Source of the DNA: CAWANP01 sp963783445
GTDB lineage: Bacteria; Chloroflexota; Anaerolineae; JAAYZQ01
Length of the DNA stretch: 64,000 nucleotides
Assembly (NCBI GenBank): GCA_963783445.1
Contig: CAWANP010000010.1
Coordinates: 60,924 to 124,923, forward strand
Direction of reading: 5' to 3'
This document shows positions 47,442 through 56,384 of this stretch, piece after piece. Both the position numbers and the translations under genes were made by a program. The notes beneath the pieces were generated by a model. It did no database searches and had not been told where the DNA came from. It was given only the letters and a program-made list of their open reading frames with translations. Positions within the stretch are counted from its first letter, which is position 1; each line of letters begins with the position of its first letter.

Positions 47442-48789
47442 AGCCCGCCGGGTGCGACACGTCCAACAGATCAAGGATGGTAGGCATCACGTTCAGTACC
47501 GAAAAGCGCGTCTGGGGGATCTGGCGTCCTCTCACGTAGAGCATGGCGTCGTCAAAAGTGTGCATCCCCACCAGCTCGTCACCCTTGTAGGTGAGGGTGT
47601 CTTTGAACAGGGGGCCCTTGGGGTCATAGCCATCGTAGGGCGCCAGGATCAGATCAGCCGCCTGCTCAAGGTAGGGGCCGTGATAAAGCTCTTCACGCCT
47701 GAATACGGCCTGAAATATCGGTTCACCACTGTCGGGGTCACGCAGTTCCAGGGCGGCGGCGGCTATTTCGTCCCGAATCGCTTCGTATTCGGCGCCAGGG
47801 GCCACACAGCCTTCCTTTTCCCGTCCCTGCAGGCGGATTACCACGCGGCCTGGATCCAGGCTGTAGGCTACAGAGGCCGGATCGATCTCGTCCAACCCCT
47901 TTTTGCGGTCGGGTGGCACATTCCGCAGCTTGAGCCAACCACGGTCCATCAACCAACGGTTGACATAGACCTCTTTCTTGATCGTACAAAAGCCATGGTC
48001 GGCCATCCACATCAAGGTCGTATTGTCGTCCAGCTTGGCGGCAAGTTTCCCCAGCATGTCATCGATGCGCTGGTAAAACTCGTAGAAGGCCGGCGCATAG
48101 ACCGGGTCGTCCTCGTCCATCTGCTGCCAGAGAAAGTGGTGCAGGCGGTCGGTTTCCATGACGTGGACGTGCAGATAATCCCATTCCTCGTTGTCGAACA
48201 TGTAAAAGAGGGTACGGATGCGGGCATCCAGTGCGGCGTTTACCTCTTGCAGAGCCAGGTCTTTCGACTCGCGGGCTTTCCAGGGATCAGCATCCACAAT
48301 GTAGCCCAGGGACTGTAGGGTCGGCACGTAGGAAGCAGGATAGACCGCCTTTTCCAGGTTGGGGCTGAGAAAGCCACCCACAAGGATGCCATTGACCTGC
48401 CGTGGCGGATAGGTGACCGGCACATTGACGACGGCCACCTGCTTGCCGGCGTCGCTCAGTACCTCCCACAGGGTCCTGGCCTTCATGTGGCGTGAGGTAG
48501 GAATAAACTGCTTGTAGGTAGCCGGATCGCGATCGATAAAGCCATAGATGTTGTGCTTGGCCGGGTTCACACCGGTCATCATGGTGCTCCAGGCCACAGA
48601 AGACACCCAGGGCCACATGGAATCCATGCGCAACAGGCTGCCCTGCTCGGCCAGGCGGGCAGCATTGGGCGCCCGCCCCTCAGCGATGAGGCGCTTCAGA
48701 AAGGTATAGGGCGTGCCGTCCAGACCGATGAATACCACCCGATGCGGCTTACCTTTTCCCTTGCCACGCAGTTTGCCAAACAAGCCCAT
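47416..48789 (-). CDS. Alkaline-phosphatase-superfamily phosphodiesterase-like protein
   Basis: A 457-aa protein of the type I phosphodiesterase/nucleotide pyrophosphatase branch. The N-terminal metal site is VVFIGLDGTPYTF, and the nucleophile Thr lies in SSVAWSTMMTGVNPAKHNIYGF. Further metal ligands are in METDRLHHFLW, WMADHGF and GMHTFDDAML. No signal peptide, so it is probably cytoplasmic. It is a homolog of the broken gene two places upstream, and sits between cysC and the radical-SAM gene. Substrate unknown; a phosphate or sulfate ester linked to the PAPS route is a guess from position. Confidence 0.85.
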   Translation of the reverse strand: MGLFGKLRGKGKGKPHRVVFIGLDGTPYTFLKRLIAEGRAPNAARLAEQGSLLRMDSMWPWVSSVAWSTMMTGVNPAKHNIYGFIDRDPATYKQFIPTSRHMKARTLWEVLSDAGKQVAVVNVPVTYPPRQVNGILVGGFLSPNLEKAVYPASYVPTLQSLGYIVDADPWKARESKDLALQEVNAALDARIRTLFYMFDNEEWDYLHVHVMETDRLHHFLWQQMDEDDPVYAPAFYEFYQRIDDMLGKLAAKLDDNTTLMWMADHGFCTIKKEVYVNRWLMDRGWLKLRNVPPDRKKGLDEIDPASVAYSLDPGRVVIRLQGREKEGCVAPGAEYEAIRDEIAAAALELRDPDSGEPIFQAVFRREELYHGPYLEQAADLILAPYDGYDPKGPLFKDTLTYKGDELVGMHTFDDAMLYVRGRQIPQTRFSVLNVMPTILDLLDVSHPAGLDGTSLVS

Positions 48790-48834
48790 CTCTGGACCGC
48801 CTTTCTATCCCTTCATGGTGCCGAGCTATTCTGA

Positions 48835-49443
48835 CTACAGATACCCAAGCGCTTCCAGGCGAGCTTCAATCTCTGCCTCTTCTTCGGCGGTGTAGGCATC
48901 ATTCTCCCCCGCGGCAGGAGCATAGCCCAACTCTTCCAGCTTGGCCAGGATCTTGGCCAGACTCTCCTCCAGCGTCTCTGTGCCGGAGTCGATGGTCACG
49001 TCCGGGTTCTCCGGCGCCTCATAGGGATCAGAGATGCCGGTAAAGTTCTTGATCTCACCCGCAAGGGCCATCTTGTAGAGCCCTTTCACATCACGCTCGA
49101 TGAGGGTATCCAGCGACGCATAGCAATAGACCTCGACGAAACTTCCGACCTCTTCCTGGACCTTGGCCCGAACCGCCCGGTAGGGTGAGATAAAGGAACA
49201 GATCGTGGCCACGCCATTGCGCGTCAGCAGCTTGGCCACAAAGGTAACTCGCTCGATATTCTTGTCGCGATCTTCTTTGGAAAAACCCAGGTCGCGGGTC
49301 AGGCTCTCGCGCACGATGTCGCCGTCCAATCGCTCTACTTTCAGACCACGCTTCAAAAGTTCCGCTTCCAAAGGTATGGCCAGGGCGGTCTTGCCCGCGC
49401 CCGACATGCCTGTCATCCAGATCGTTACGCCCTTTTGTTCCAT
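48835..49443 (-). CDS. cysC: Adenylylsulfate kinase
   Basis: A 202-aa APS kinase, making PAPS from APS and ATP. The P-loop is TGMSGAGKT at the start. It is followed by LDGDIVRESLTRDLGFSKEDRDKNIERV, the ISPYRAVRAKVQE block, and CYASLDTLIERDVKGLYKMAL with the lid region. A roughly 25-residue acidic C-terminal tail (ENDAYTAEEEAEIEARLEALGYL) goes beyond the usual enzyme. AAGGAG precedes the start. Its substrate would come from sat in the same operon. Confidence 0.93.
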   Translation of the reverse strand: MEQKGVTIWMTGMSGAGKTALAIPLEAELLKRGLKVERLDGDIVRESLTRDLGFSKEDRDKNIERVTFVAKLLTRNGVATICSFISPYRAVRAKVQEEVGSFVEVYCYASLDTLIERDVKGLYKMALAGEIKNFTGISDPYEAPENPDVTIDSGTETLEESLAKILAKLEELGYAPAAGENDAYTAEEEAEIEARLEALGYL

Positions 49444-49532
49444 CGTGTTGTCTCCTTGTCGAGCATCTCGCGCGTTGCGAATGCAGCCAGCGTGGGTGCG
49501 TGAAATCGTATTGCGTGTTTGTATTGTCTGGC

Positions 49533-50922
49533 CTACGCCTGGCCTGCGAACGTACTCCCCTGCATGTCTTTGGGCGCAGGCATCCCCATCAGATCCAGGA
49601 TCGTCGGGGCCACATCCATCAAATGTTGCCTGGGACCATTGCCCTGGCCCTGCGCCCGGGGATCGTAGTAGATATACAGCCCCTCCTGGGCATGGTTGGC
49701 GTCATCGGGGCCGGTATCATTCTTCAAGGTATGGATGCTGTTCAATCCCAGACTGCCCACCGACCGCCAGCCGAGATTCCCAAAATAGACGATGAGGTCG
49801 GGGGCGACGCGGTTGACTGTCTGATAGGTCTCTTCCGGCTTGTGGGCCACCGAACCAATGTTGTTGCCCTCCGGGTCGGTGATGGCCGCGATCCGGTCCG
49901 CCAGTTCGTCCCGGACCCTTTCATAGTCAGCGGGTTCAATGATGCCATCGGGCTCCCGGCCCTTTACATTCAAGAACAGCCGCGCATAGTAACCGCCAGA
50001 TCCCCAGGCGACCGTGCGTTCCCAGTCCACTTCGCACTTTTCCAGCGGGACGATACCCTCCGGCTGGTACTCGAGCACCAGGTAACCTTCCTGCTGCAGC
50101 CATTCGTTGAAGCAAATGCCGCCCATCATCGGCTTAGCCGCCGTGATCCGACACAACCAGCACCGCCGTATCGTCATCGAGCAAAGCCAATCGCTCCCCG
50201 ATCTGGCCATCGATATGGATATAGTAGTCGAGGATGGCATTCTCGTAGGGGTTGCCCGGCACATACAAGGGGTGTCGCTCGTCAAAGTACTTCCAGAAGC
50301 CATGGTGCATCCGATCCACGCCCATGTCCACGTGCATGAAAAAATCCCACGGCTTGGTCGTCATCAGATGCTTGATCAGATGGTGGTGCTGATCCGCCAT
50401 CGCGTAGATCTGCTCCAGCAGGTAGTCCTTGTTCTCAGTACGAAACTGATGAACGTCAAACATGTACTCGCCATCCACCAGCCCCTCGATCTCGGGCTTG
50501 AGGGATGCCGGGTGGGTGTACTGGCTATGTGTGCTGGGAGTAAGAAAACTGGAGATCAGGCAGCCATTCACCGATTTTACCGGATAGGTCTGAGGTACGC
50601 CTGCCACTACGACTTCTTTGCCCACCTGAGACAGGATATCCCACACGCGGTCAGCCTGGACTGAGCGCGACGTGGCGATGGACATGTTCTCGTAGGTGCG
50701 GTCCGCTCGATTGCGAAAACCATAGAAACCCAGCTGGCCGGGGTCCTTGCTGCTGAGCATGGAGGCCCAAGCCGGCACAGTGATGGCCGGGATGGTACTG
50801 GTCAATTCGCCGTAGGTCCCACCCTCCATCAAACGGCTCAGGTTCGGCAGATGCTGCCGCCACCGGTCAAAGACCAGTGTCGGCTCAGCGCAGTCAAGCC
50901 CGATGACAAAGACTTTGCTCAT
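49533..50922 (-). CDS. Alkaline-phosphatase-superfamily protein, one frameshift
   Basis: About 463 aa, a paralog of the 47416-48789 product. The first part has VFVIGLDCAEPTLV (metal site), TVPAWASMLSSKDPGQLGFYGF (nucleophile region), VDMGVDRMHHGFW and VVSDHGG. The frame then breaks near 50140, where the reading hits a stop right after DHGG. The rest (AKPMMGGICFNEWL..., ending MQGSTFAGQA) continues in another frame. The start is three bases after the sat stop. Tyr- and Pro-rich loops suggest a cytoplasmic enzyme; no signal peptide. Confidence 0.82.
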
Positions 50923-50925
50923 TGG

Positions 50926-52110
50926 CTACTGGTCATCCGTCTGCTTCTTGGACTGGACGCCTTCCATCAACACCCGGGAGACCTCGGGGCGTGTCATCTC
51001 CTCGGGCAGCATTTCGCCGCGCTCCAACATCTCTCGCACCTGCGTACCGCTCAGGTAGACCCAGTCCTCCTTGCTGTGGGGACAGGTTTTGGCGCTGACC
51101 ACCGAGCCGCACTTTTTGCAAAAGAAGGTATAGTCAAAGAACAAAGGGGTGATCCCCAGTTCGCCCGGCTCAAACTCGTCAAAGATGTGATGGGCATCGT
51201 AGGTGCCATAGTAGTTGCCTACACCGGCGTGGTCGCGGCCGACGATAAAGTGGGTGCAGCCATAGTTTTTGCGGGCGATGGCATGAAAGATCGCCTCGCG
51301 GGGGCCGGCGTAGCGCATCGCTGCCGGAAAGACGCCCAACAGCACCCGGTCGGCCGGATAGTAGTCGCGCAGGATGGCCTGGTAGCTCTCGATACGCACA
51401 TCGGCAGGGATGTCGTCCGCCTTGGTCTCACCCACCAGGGGATGGAGGAACAGGCCATCCACAATCTCCAGCGCTGTCTTTTGGATATACTCGTGGGCGC
51501 GGTGGATGGGATTGCGCGTCTGGAAAGCGACGGTCCTCCGCCAGCCCTGGGAGGCGAACATCCGCCGCGTCTGGGCCGGTTCGTGGCGCAACTCGGGAAA
51601 CTCGATCTCCTTGGGACCGTTGAGCATAAAGACTTCGCCGCCCAACAGCCAGTTCCCCTGGCGGTACAGGCGGGCCACGCCTGGATGGGCTTCCTCAGTG
51701 GTGCGGTATACCTCACGGGCCTCGCGTTCTTTGTCAGCCTCGAATTTCTCGGCAATGGTCATGACGCCCATCAGGTGATCGCCATCCAACAGGGCGATCT
51801 CCTGGCCCTCTTCCAGCCCGGCAGCCGTGTCGTCATCCACGGGCAGGGTGACAGGAATGGTCCACGGCAAGCCATTGCTCAGCCGCATGTCATCGATGAC
51901 GCTGTCATAGTCGTCCTTGGTCATAAAGCCGGTAAGCGGGCTGAAAGCGCCGACAGAGATCATCTCCAGGTCCGAGACGGCCATCGGGGTCAATTGAACC
52001 TGGGGGAAGGATCCGGCCCGCTCAAGGGCTGCTTCACGTAAAGCGCCCCGCAGGACGCGATTTACCAACTGCCCGCCATGGGGCGCGATACTGCCAACTA
52101 CTCTAGGCAT
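50926..52110 (-). CDS. sat: Sulfate adenylyltransferase (ATP sulfurylase)
   Basis: A 394-aa single-chain ATP sulfurylase that makes APS from sulfate and ATP. The PUA-like N-terminal domain begins VVGSIAPHGGQLVNRVL. The catalytic part has FQTRNPIHRAHEYIQK (HXXH site) and FIVGRDHAGVGNYYGTYD. Four Cys/His ligands near the C-terminus (CKKCG...CPH) form the zinc site of the archaeal/bacterial type. ATG 52110 has GGAGAG upstream. It leads an operon with two phosphodiesterase-like genes, cysC and a radical-SAM gene. Confidence 0.95.
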   Translation of the reverse strand: MPRVVGSIAPHGGQLVNRVLRGALREAALERAGSFPQVQLTPMAVSDLEMISVGAFSPLTGFMTKDDYDSVIDDMRLSNGLPWTIPVTLPVDDDTAAGLEEGQEIALLDGDHLMGVMTIAEKFEADKEREAREVYRTTEEAHPGVARLYRQGNWLLGGEVFMLNGPKEIEFPELRHEPAQTRRMFASQGWRRTVAFQTRNPIHRAHEYIQKTALEIVDGLFLHPLVGETKADDIPADVRIESYQAILRDYYPADRVLLGVFPAAMRYAGPREAIFHAIARKNYGCTHFIVGRDHAGVGNYYGTYDAHHIFDEFEPGELGITPLFFDYTFFCKKCGSVVSAKTCPHSKEDWVYLSGTQVREMLERGEMLPEEMTRPEVSRVLMEGVQSKKQTDDQ

Positions 52111-52154
52111 AAACACTCTCCTTGTGATTGCTTGGCTCTCGGATCTGGTTCGAG

Positions 52155-52196
52155 CCAAAATAAAAGCGTGAATCGCATGACTGGGCCGATTCACGC
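52155..52196 (-). promoter_or_regulatory. Leader hairpin with U-tract before sat
   Basis: On the minus strand a 10-bp perfect stem (52187-52196 with 52166-52175), an 11-base loop, and then TTTTATTTTGG. It lies between the promoter and the sat start and begins almost at the predicted transcription start. It has the shape of an intrinsic terminator or attenuator. Confidence 0.65.
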
Positions 52197-52202
52197 CGAG
52201 GG

Positions 52203-52231
52203 ATTCTATCAAAAACAGGGGTGTTTGTCAA
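52203..52231 (-). promoter_or_regulatory. Promoter for sat operon
   Basis: Minus-strand TTGACA (52226-52231), 17-bp spacer, TAGAAT (52203-52208). Confidence 0.78.
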
Positions 52232-52297
52232 TTCGATGTCTGACGGTGGACAATAGACACTGAACAGGAATTGCGGGTGGAGGACAATGTCCTACTC

Positions 52298-53671
52298 TCA
52301 CTCTGGGAGGTTGGCTATAGTTTGGGCGACGTCAGCCTGGGCAACCAACATGGCGCGCAGCGAGGCAAAGCAAATGCCGAACAGTAGGGGGTGTCCAGAT
52401 CGGTCTCCCGTACTGACCAACCTCATTGCTGCGGCATGGGCGCGCACAGCAGTCTGACGCTCCCTGGCATTTTGCAAGTCGTCCCGGTAGGCTTGCAGCT
52501 CACTCACCAGCCGATCCAATCGCTCGGGAGTGAAGATTTCTACAGCCATCTCGTTGGAGAGTGCGACGAGTTCCTTGCTGACAGCATCTTGAAGCCTGGG
52601 GGTAGAATCTTTATCCCGTTCCAGCACCTGCCGAAACTGTGCACCAATAGGCTCCAGCCGCTCGACGAGGGCCGGTATCCAGGGGTCGAGTTCCTCCGGT
52701 GAGAGGAGGAGGCGGTCAGCATCCTCGCGGTCCAGGAGTTGTAGCGTGGCCTGGTCCATCTCCTGGGAGTGTGCCTCAGCCTGGTCACTCAGCAGCCGAT
52801 GGCTAGCATAGTAGGTCTCCAACCAGGCGCTGCGGTCCGGATCGGCCATGGCCTCCTGAACCCACGACTCCATCTCTTCAAAGGTCATGCCGGCAATCTC
52901 CGACGGGGCCACGCCCAGCTCGCCGAGCAAGGCCACCTGCTCCGCCTTGACCTGTTCCGCCCACTTGGCGAAAGCGTTGAGAAATATCTCCGACAGGAAG
53001 GGGTTGCTCCTATCAGGTGCCTCTAGCATCTGGACAGCGCAATACTGGATCAGCCAGGCGTCGAGGTAGCGCCCGGCAGAGACATACTGTGGCAGCGACA
53101 TCATCAGGTGTCGAGCCAGGTGCAGGCGGCGCTTTTCGTCAGCGAGGTACAGGATGGCGTCGACAATAGCGTCGCTGATCTGCTGGGAACCCTCAAAGGA
53201 CTGCCGCGGGTAGCCAACAGCCTCAAAGGCCCTGTGGACATCGGCAATCGTGTTGCGCATCGAGTGGAAGGTTTCCTCGGAAAACAATCGATGGGCGCGG
53301 TCCACCATCCCTTGCGGATGATCCAGCAGCCCCTCGAATTCGGGGCGATGGTCTTCCAGAGTCTTTGCGGCAGCCTCGACCTCGTACTTGACGGCTTCAT
53401 AGGCTGACACATCCTCCGTCACTTCGAGAAAATGCTCCAGCTGCTGTGCTTGCTCGGTGGATAGGTGTGGTTTTACATCTTGGGCCATGTGGCGAATCTG
53501 GTCGGGTTGCGTCGGCGCCGTTTGAGAGGTAGCTTCGACGAACCGCTGTCGGCGGGAGCGGCGGCGCTCTCTGCGACTCGACCTGCAGCAGTGCTTGTAC
53601 AGTTTTCCACTGCCACAGGGGCAGGGATCATTACGTCCAGGTTCCTTGGGGCTTCCCCTGCTACCGGTCAT
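52298..53671 (-). CDS. SEC-C zinc-motif protein
   Basis: About 457 aa. A SEC-C zinc motif is at the N-terminus (PGRNDPCPCGSGKLYKHCC, residues 10-28), the same module that ends SecA. A basic stretch (RRERRRSRRQR) follows, then a long, mostly helical region with no membrane segments. The motif often marks proteins that bind ribosomes or nucleic acid; the role here is unknown. The ATG at 53671 overlaps the TGA of the M20 peptidase gene (ATGA), so the two are co-translated. A frame starting at 53695 is possible but less likely. Confidence 0.82.
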   Translation of the reverse strand: MTGSRGSPKEPGRNDPCPCGSGKLYKHCCRSSRRERRRSRRQRFVEATSQTAPTQPDQIRHMAQDVKPHLSTEQAQQLEHFLEVTEDVSAYEAVKYEVEAAAKTLEDHRPEFEGLLDHPQGMVDRAHRLFSEETFHSMRNTIADVHRAFEAVGYPRQSFEGSQQISDAIVDAILYLADEKRRLHLARHLMMSLPQYVSAGRYLDAWLIQYCAVQMLEAPDRSNPFLSEIFLNAFAKWAEQVKAEQVALLGELGVAPSEIAGMTFEEMESWVQEAMADPDRSAWLETYYASHRLLSDQAEAHSQEMDQATLQLLDREDADRLLLSPEELDPWIPALVERLEPIGAQFRQVLERDKDSTPRLQDAVSKELVALSNEMAVEIFTPERLDRLVSELQAYRDDLQNARERQTAVRAHAAAMRLVSTGDRSGHPLLFGICFASLRAMLVAQADVAQTIANLPE

Positions 53672-55015
53672 GGGGCGAACAGCTCGATGATCCACGCAAT
53701 GTGTTGGATACCCTGCTTCAGATCGTCCAGGCGGATACTCTCATTGGGCGAGTGCTGCCGGGATCCGGTCCAACCGACGCCCGCCCCGGCGGCTGGCACC
53801 CCCCAGCGCTGGCAGAGTTCGTACATCGGGCCGGTGCCGGCCGAGATCGGCTTGACCACTGGCTCGTCATCATAGGCGCGGCGTGCGGCCGATCACTACG
53901 GCCTCCACCAGCGGATCCCCGGGGTCGGTGCGGGCCGGGAACTCGGGGCCTTCGACCTCGATCTCGACGTCGGAGAAACCTCCCGACGTCCAGGTGCGCC
54001 CTTAGCTTTTCCAGGATGTCCCACGGGTCCTGGTCCGGCACCAGGCGAAAGTCGAGCTTGGCCAACGCTTCCGCAGGCAGCACGGTCTTGACACCGGGCC
54101 CGCCGTAGCCAGTGTGAAAGCCACAAACGTTGCAGGTCGGCTGGAAGAGGTATTTTTCCTTCAACGCCTCGCCACTCAGTCCCAGCACGTACTGGTCCGC
54201 GCCAAACTCGGCCAGTTGCCCCGCCTCGTCAAAGTCCCAGGCGGCGAGCAGAGCCCGATCGCGGTCGTCGGGCGGGCGCACGTCGTCGTAGAAGCCGGGG
54301 ATCAGGATCCGCTCGTCCGGCCCCTTGAGGCTATCCAATGCCCAGATCAAGCGCCAGGCCGGACTCCTGAAGACTGCCGCATTGGCCGAATGCAGGTCAC
54401 GACCCAGCGTCCGCACCCGCAGGTCCACGGCCAGGATGCCCTTGGCCCCCAGTGTGATCTCGAGCCGGTCCTTGGTGTCTTTGTAGCCTGCCTCCCAGAT
54501 ACAGCCATCGGGCCGCAGTTTCGGGATATTCTCCTCGGCAAAGGGTCCCAGGTTGGGGCTGCCGATCTCTTCCTCACCCTCGGCGACAAAGACGACGTTC
54601 AGGGGCAGTTCGCCGCGCACCGCCAGCCAGGCCTCCACGGCCGCCAGCCGGGCGACCAGGTTGCCCTTGTTGTCGGCTACCCCGCGGGCATAGAGGTGTC
54701 CGTCGCGGATCTCGGCGGCAAAGGGCGGGCTGTCCCACAGCTCCAGCGGCTCTGGAGGTTGGACGTCGTAGTGATTGTAGAACATCAGCGTCTTTGGATG
54801 CCGTACCGGAAAAGCGCCCCACCACGACGGGGATAGCCGGCCGTGGGCACTAGTTCGGCCTCGGCTCCAGCCTCCGCCAGGGTACGGCGTACCAATTCGG
54901 CCATCTCGGCCATGCCCATCCCCTGGGCGGCAATGCTCGGCTGGCGACAGAACGCCTGCAGCCGGGCGATGGTATCCTCCATGTGGCTCTCGATATAGGC
55001 CAAGATGTCGTTCAT
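53668..55015 (-). CDS. M20 family metallopeptidase, several frameshifts
   Basis: About 449 aa. N-terminal part (MNDILAYIESHMEDTIARLQAFCRQPSIAAQ) from 55015. Then in another frame FYNHYDVQPPEPLELWDSPPF (first metal His/Asp), GVADNKGNLVARL (metal Asp), VFVAEGEEEIGSPNL (catalytic and metal Glu) and the dimerisation domain. The C-terminus (PMYELCQRWGVPAAGAGVGW...GIQHIAWIIELF) ends at 53668. Shifts are near 54800, 53985 and 53885. It would cut dipeptides or deacylate small amides. AGGAGGG precedes the start. The SEC-C gene follows with coupled translation. Confidence 0.83.
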
Positions 55016-55043
55016 GGTACCCTCCTGCGCAGTTTTCTCCTAG

Positions 55044-55072
55044 ATTATAACAGAACGTGGGTCGTTTCGCAA
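55044..55072 (-). promoter_or_regulatory. Promoter for M20/SEC-C operon
   Basis: Minus-strand TTGCGA (55067-55072), 17-bp spacer, TATAAT (55044-55049). Its -35 box is four bases from the -35 box of the divergent promoter. Confidence 0.75.
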
Positions 55073-55076
55073 TGCT

Positions 55077-55105
55077 TTGACAAAAGCGAACAGAGATGCT
55101 AGAAT
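55077..55105 (+). promoter_or_regulatory. Promoter for nucleotidyltransferase-like gene
   Basis: TTGACA (55077-55082), 17-bp spacer, TAGAAT (55100-55105). The ATG at 55112 is seven bases beyond the -10 box, where transcription would begin. Confidence 0.78.
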
Positions 55106-55111
55106 CCGTTC

Positions 55112-56260
55112 ATGAGCACGGAAACCCTACCCCTACTGATCATGACCGGCGTCAGCGAGGGCAGCGAGCCGGAACGGATGGTGAGTCAGGCCCGCCAGGC
55201 CGCAACGTTGGACCTGGTAGAGAGGGCGCTGGCGATACCCAGCCTGAAACCGATCGTCGTCTCTACCAATTCGCCGGCCTTTGCCCGCAGGCTGGCCGAG
55301 TTTCCCATTGAGGTTGAGCTGGATCCGCCGGGCGAGCCCTTTCATTTCGGGAAGAGGCTCACAGCGCTGATCGCGCACTATGGCATGGACCGCTGCTTCT
55401 ACATGGGTGGCGGCGCCGGCCCACTGCTGCCGGCCGCCGACATGGCCGCCATCGCTGAGGATCTCTTGGCTGCCGAGCGGCTGCTGATCACCAACAACTT
55501 TTACTCGGCTGATTTCGCTGCCTTCAGCCCTACCTCGGTCCTGCTGGACCATCCCTTGCCAGACAAGGACAACGAGCTGGGCTGGCTGCTGGGCGAGGAC
55601 GCGGGCCTGCCCATCCGGGAGCTGCCCCGCAGCGGCGCCACCCAGTTCGATATAGACACCCCCATGGACCTGCTCACACTGGCCATCCACCCTGACGCCG
55701 GCCCCCACGCCCGTGCCTGCCTGGATAGCTTGACGCTGGACACCTTTGCCCTGGAGGCGGCTCTGCCCTTGATGCTCGATCGTGATGCGACCATTCTCAT
55801 CGCTGGCCGGGTGGGCTCGGCCACCTGGCGCTATCTGGAGCGGGAGACCGCCTGCAGTACGCGGGTCATCTCTGAGGAACGGGGCATGCGCGCCAGCGGG
55901 CGGCAGGCCCGGGGCGAGGTACGCAGCCTGCTGGGTTACTATCTGGATGCGGTAGGTTTGGAGCAGTTCTTTGAAGCTTTGGCCGCGATGGGGCAAGCGG
56001 TATTCCTGGACAACCGTGTGATCTTGGCCCACCAGGGCCTGTGGCCCTCGGCCGCCGACCGCTTCCATTCCGACCTGCGCCAACCGGCCCAGATTGCAGA
56101 CCCTTTTCTCCGGGCGCTGACCGAGGCAGCCATGGCCGCGCCGGTACCGGTCATCATGGGCGGCCACTCGCTGGTATCGGGGGGCATGTACGCCCTCATC
56201 GAGGCGGCCTGGGCGCGGGGACACGACGTACCGCGGCACGTCGTGCCTGAAGTCCTCTGA
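55112..56260 (+). CDS. Nucleotidyltransferase-like protein of unknown function
   Basis: A 382-aa soluble protein. The N-terminal 200 residues resemble the MobA/CofC-type nucleotidyltransferase fold (PLLIMTGVSEGSEPERMVSQARQ, an active-site-like CFYMGGGAGPLLPAADM, and TNNFYSADFAAF). The C-terminal half has a possible nucleotide-binding or Rossmann-like stretch (DATILIAGRVGSATWRYLERETACSTRVISEERG) and ends MGGHSLVSGGMYALIEAAW. I do not know this two-part combination. No ribosome site is seen, and the start sits on the expected transcription start. Confidence 0.7.
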   Translation: MSTETLPLLIMTGVSEGSEPERMVSQARQAATLDLVERALAIPSLKPIVVSTNSPAFARRLAEFPIEVELDPPGEPFHFGKRLTALIAHYGMDRCFYMGGGAGPLLPAADMAAIAEDLLAAERLLITNNFYSADFAAFSPTSVLLDHPLPDKDNELGWLLGEDAGLPIRELPRSGATQFDIDTPMDLLTLAIHPDAGPHARACLDSLTLDTFALEAALPLMLDRDATILIAGRVGSATWRYLERETACSTRVISEERGMRASGRQARGEVRSLLGYYLDAVGLEQFFEALAAMGQAVFLDNRVILAHQGLWPSAADRFHSDLRQPAQIADPFLRALTEAAMAAPVPVIMGGHSLVSGGMYALIEAAWARGHDVPRHVVPEVL

Positions 56261-56304
56261 CAGCAGTACCCCTCATAAGGCAGAGGCAACCCATCGATGG
56301 GCAG

Positions 56305-56333
56305 TTGCGACGCGTACGGTTCGGTGATACAAT
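56305..56333 (+). promoter_or_regulatory. Promoter for SHMT-GcvT fusion gene
   Basis: TTGCGA (56305-56310), 17-bp spacer, TACAAT (56328-56333); leader about 45 nt with AAGGAG. Confidence 0.6.
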
Positions 56334-56384
56334 TGGCGCCAGTCACCAAACTCCATAGCGAACCAACACGAAGGAGTGTCTTTC

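Noticed and set aside
47442..47474. Further upstream start for the radical-SAM protein
   Set aside because: Would lengthen the overlap with the phosphodiesterase gene with no ribosome site.
50851..52041. 396-aa open frame opposite sat
   Set aside because: sat is certain on the minus strand; the plus-strand frame has no family features.
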